Positions 63,782 to 64,000 of a DNA stretch of 64,000 nucleotides are shown piece after piece. The notes below the pieces were generated by a model. It ran no database searches and had not been told where the DNA came from. It worked only from the letters and a program-made list of their open reading frames with translations. The DNA is from Chitinophaga sancti (GTDB taxonomy: Bacteria > Bacteroidota > Bacteroidia > Chitinophagales > Chitinophagaceae). A program made the translations under genes and the position numbers. Each line of letters begins with the position of its first letter. Positions within the stretch are counted from its first letter, which is position 1. The DNA is taken from positions 6,102,001-6,166,000 of the forward strand of contig NZ_CP139247.1 in assembly GCF_034087045.1 (NCBI RefSeq). The letters are read 5' to 3'.

Positions 63782-64000
63782 ATGGAATTCGGTATCAGCA
63801 CTTTTGGAGAAGTTACACCAGATCATGTACCTGGCAAGGCGGTTAACGCTCATACCCGGATGCAGGAATTACTGGCAGAAGCCAGACTATCCGACGAAAT
63901 CGGACTGGATGTATTTGCCGTTGGCGAACACCACCGGCCTGACTACATTATTTCTGCACCAGAGGTCGCACTGGGAGCTATTGCCGCGATTACTAAAAAT
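63782..64000 (+). CDS. Partial LLM-class flavin-dependent oxidoreductase
   Basis: The open frame begins at ATG 63782 after an AGGAG ribosome binding site (63772-63776) and runs to the right edge: MEFGISTFGEV, ARLSDEIGLDVFAVGEHHRPD. This is the N-terminal part (73 residues) of a luciferase-like monooxygenase using FMNH2 or F420-type flavin. The C-terminus lies outside the window. Confidence 0.85.
   Translation, partial: MEFGISTFGEVTPDHVPGKAVNAHTRMQELLAEARLSDEIGLDVFAVGEHHRPDYIISAPEVALGAIAAITKN

Overview
The window looks like a chromosomal stretch of a Bacteroidota member of the Chitinophagaceae, most probably Chitinophaga or a close relative. The evidence is a TonB-dependent receptor with a carboxypeptidase-like N-terminal domain, SprB repeats and a type IX secretion sorting domain, many secreted glycoside hydrolases and lipoproteins, weak Shine-Dalgarno sequences, and -7 elements close to TAnnTTTG. 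I see no rRNA, tRNA, CRISPR array, insertion sequence or prophage gene. Both edges cut genes.

Layout. 1-7565: a truncated seven-helix membrane protein, a TonB-dependent receptor with a secreted tyrosine phosphatase, and a large MG2/plug-domain surface protein. 7576-8448: a gutted aldo/keto reductase pseudogene and a Cys-rich copper-binding protein behind two hairpins. 8450-14751: an eight-gene minus-strand operon holding a type III polyketide synthase, a methyltransferase, a flavin oxidoreductase and its own small type II fatty-acid set (enoyl reductase-like SDR, dehydratase, ketosynthase, ACP, phosphopantetheinyl transferase), probably making a modified phenolic or quinone lipid. 14976-19833: a lipoprotein, an AlkB-like dioxygenase, a diadenylate-cyclase-domain protein and PoxB. 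20008-29313: a porin, urtABCDE (urea ABC importer) and a NarX/NarL-like two-component pair, with no urease in view. 29682-30929: cbpA-cbpM. 30967-40535: peptidase M1, thioredoxin, 2H phosphoesterase, GH28, an ankyrin lipoprotein, a PL9-like beta-helix protein and trehalase. 40536-44628: hypothetical genes, a SRAP protein, and an ECF sigma factor with a membrane partner. 44705-54413: an SprB-repeat T9SS adhesin, a 1831-residue polymorphic-toxin-like protein and a probable immunity gene. 54783-58869: two secreted glycoside hydrolases, an AraC regulator and a hypothetical protein. 59098-64000: phosphoketolase-acetate kinase-PAS operon, a single-domain response regulator and a partial luciferase-like oxidoreductase.

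The most unusual structural feature is that many genes are followed by direct repeats of their own 3' ends, or by tandem repeats whose first unit spans the stop codon. Cases range from a single 16-base copy (poxB) to 79-base units repeated four times (2H phosphoesterase) and an array of five 82-base hairpin units. The two best candidates for unusual biology are the hybrid type II FAS/type III PKS operon and the SprB adhesin-toxin-immunity operon, whose AT-rich 3' part looks like an exchanged toxin cassette.
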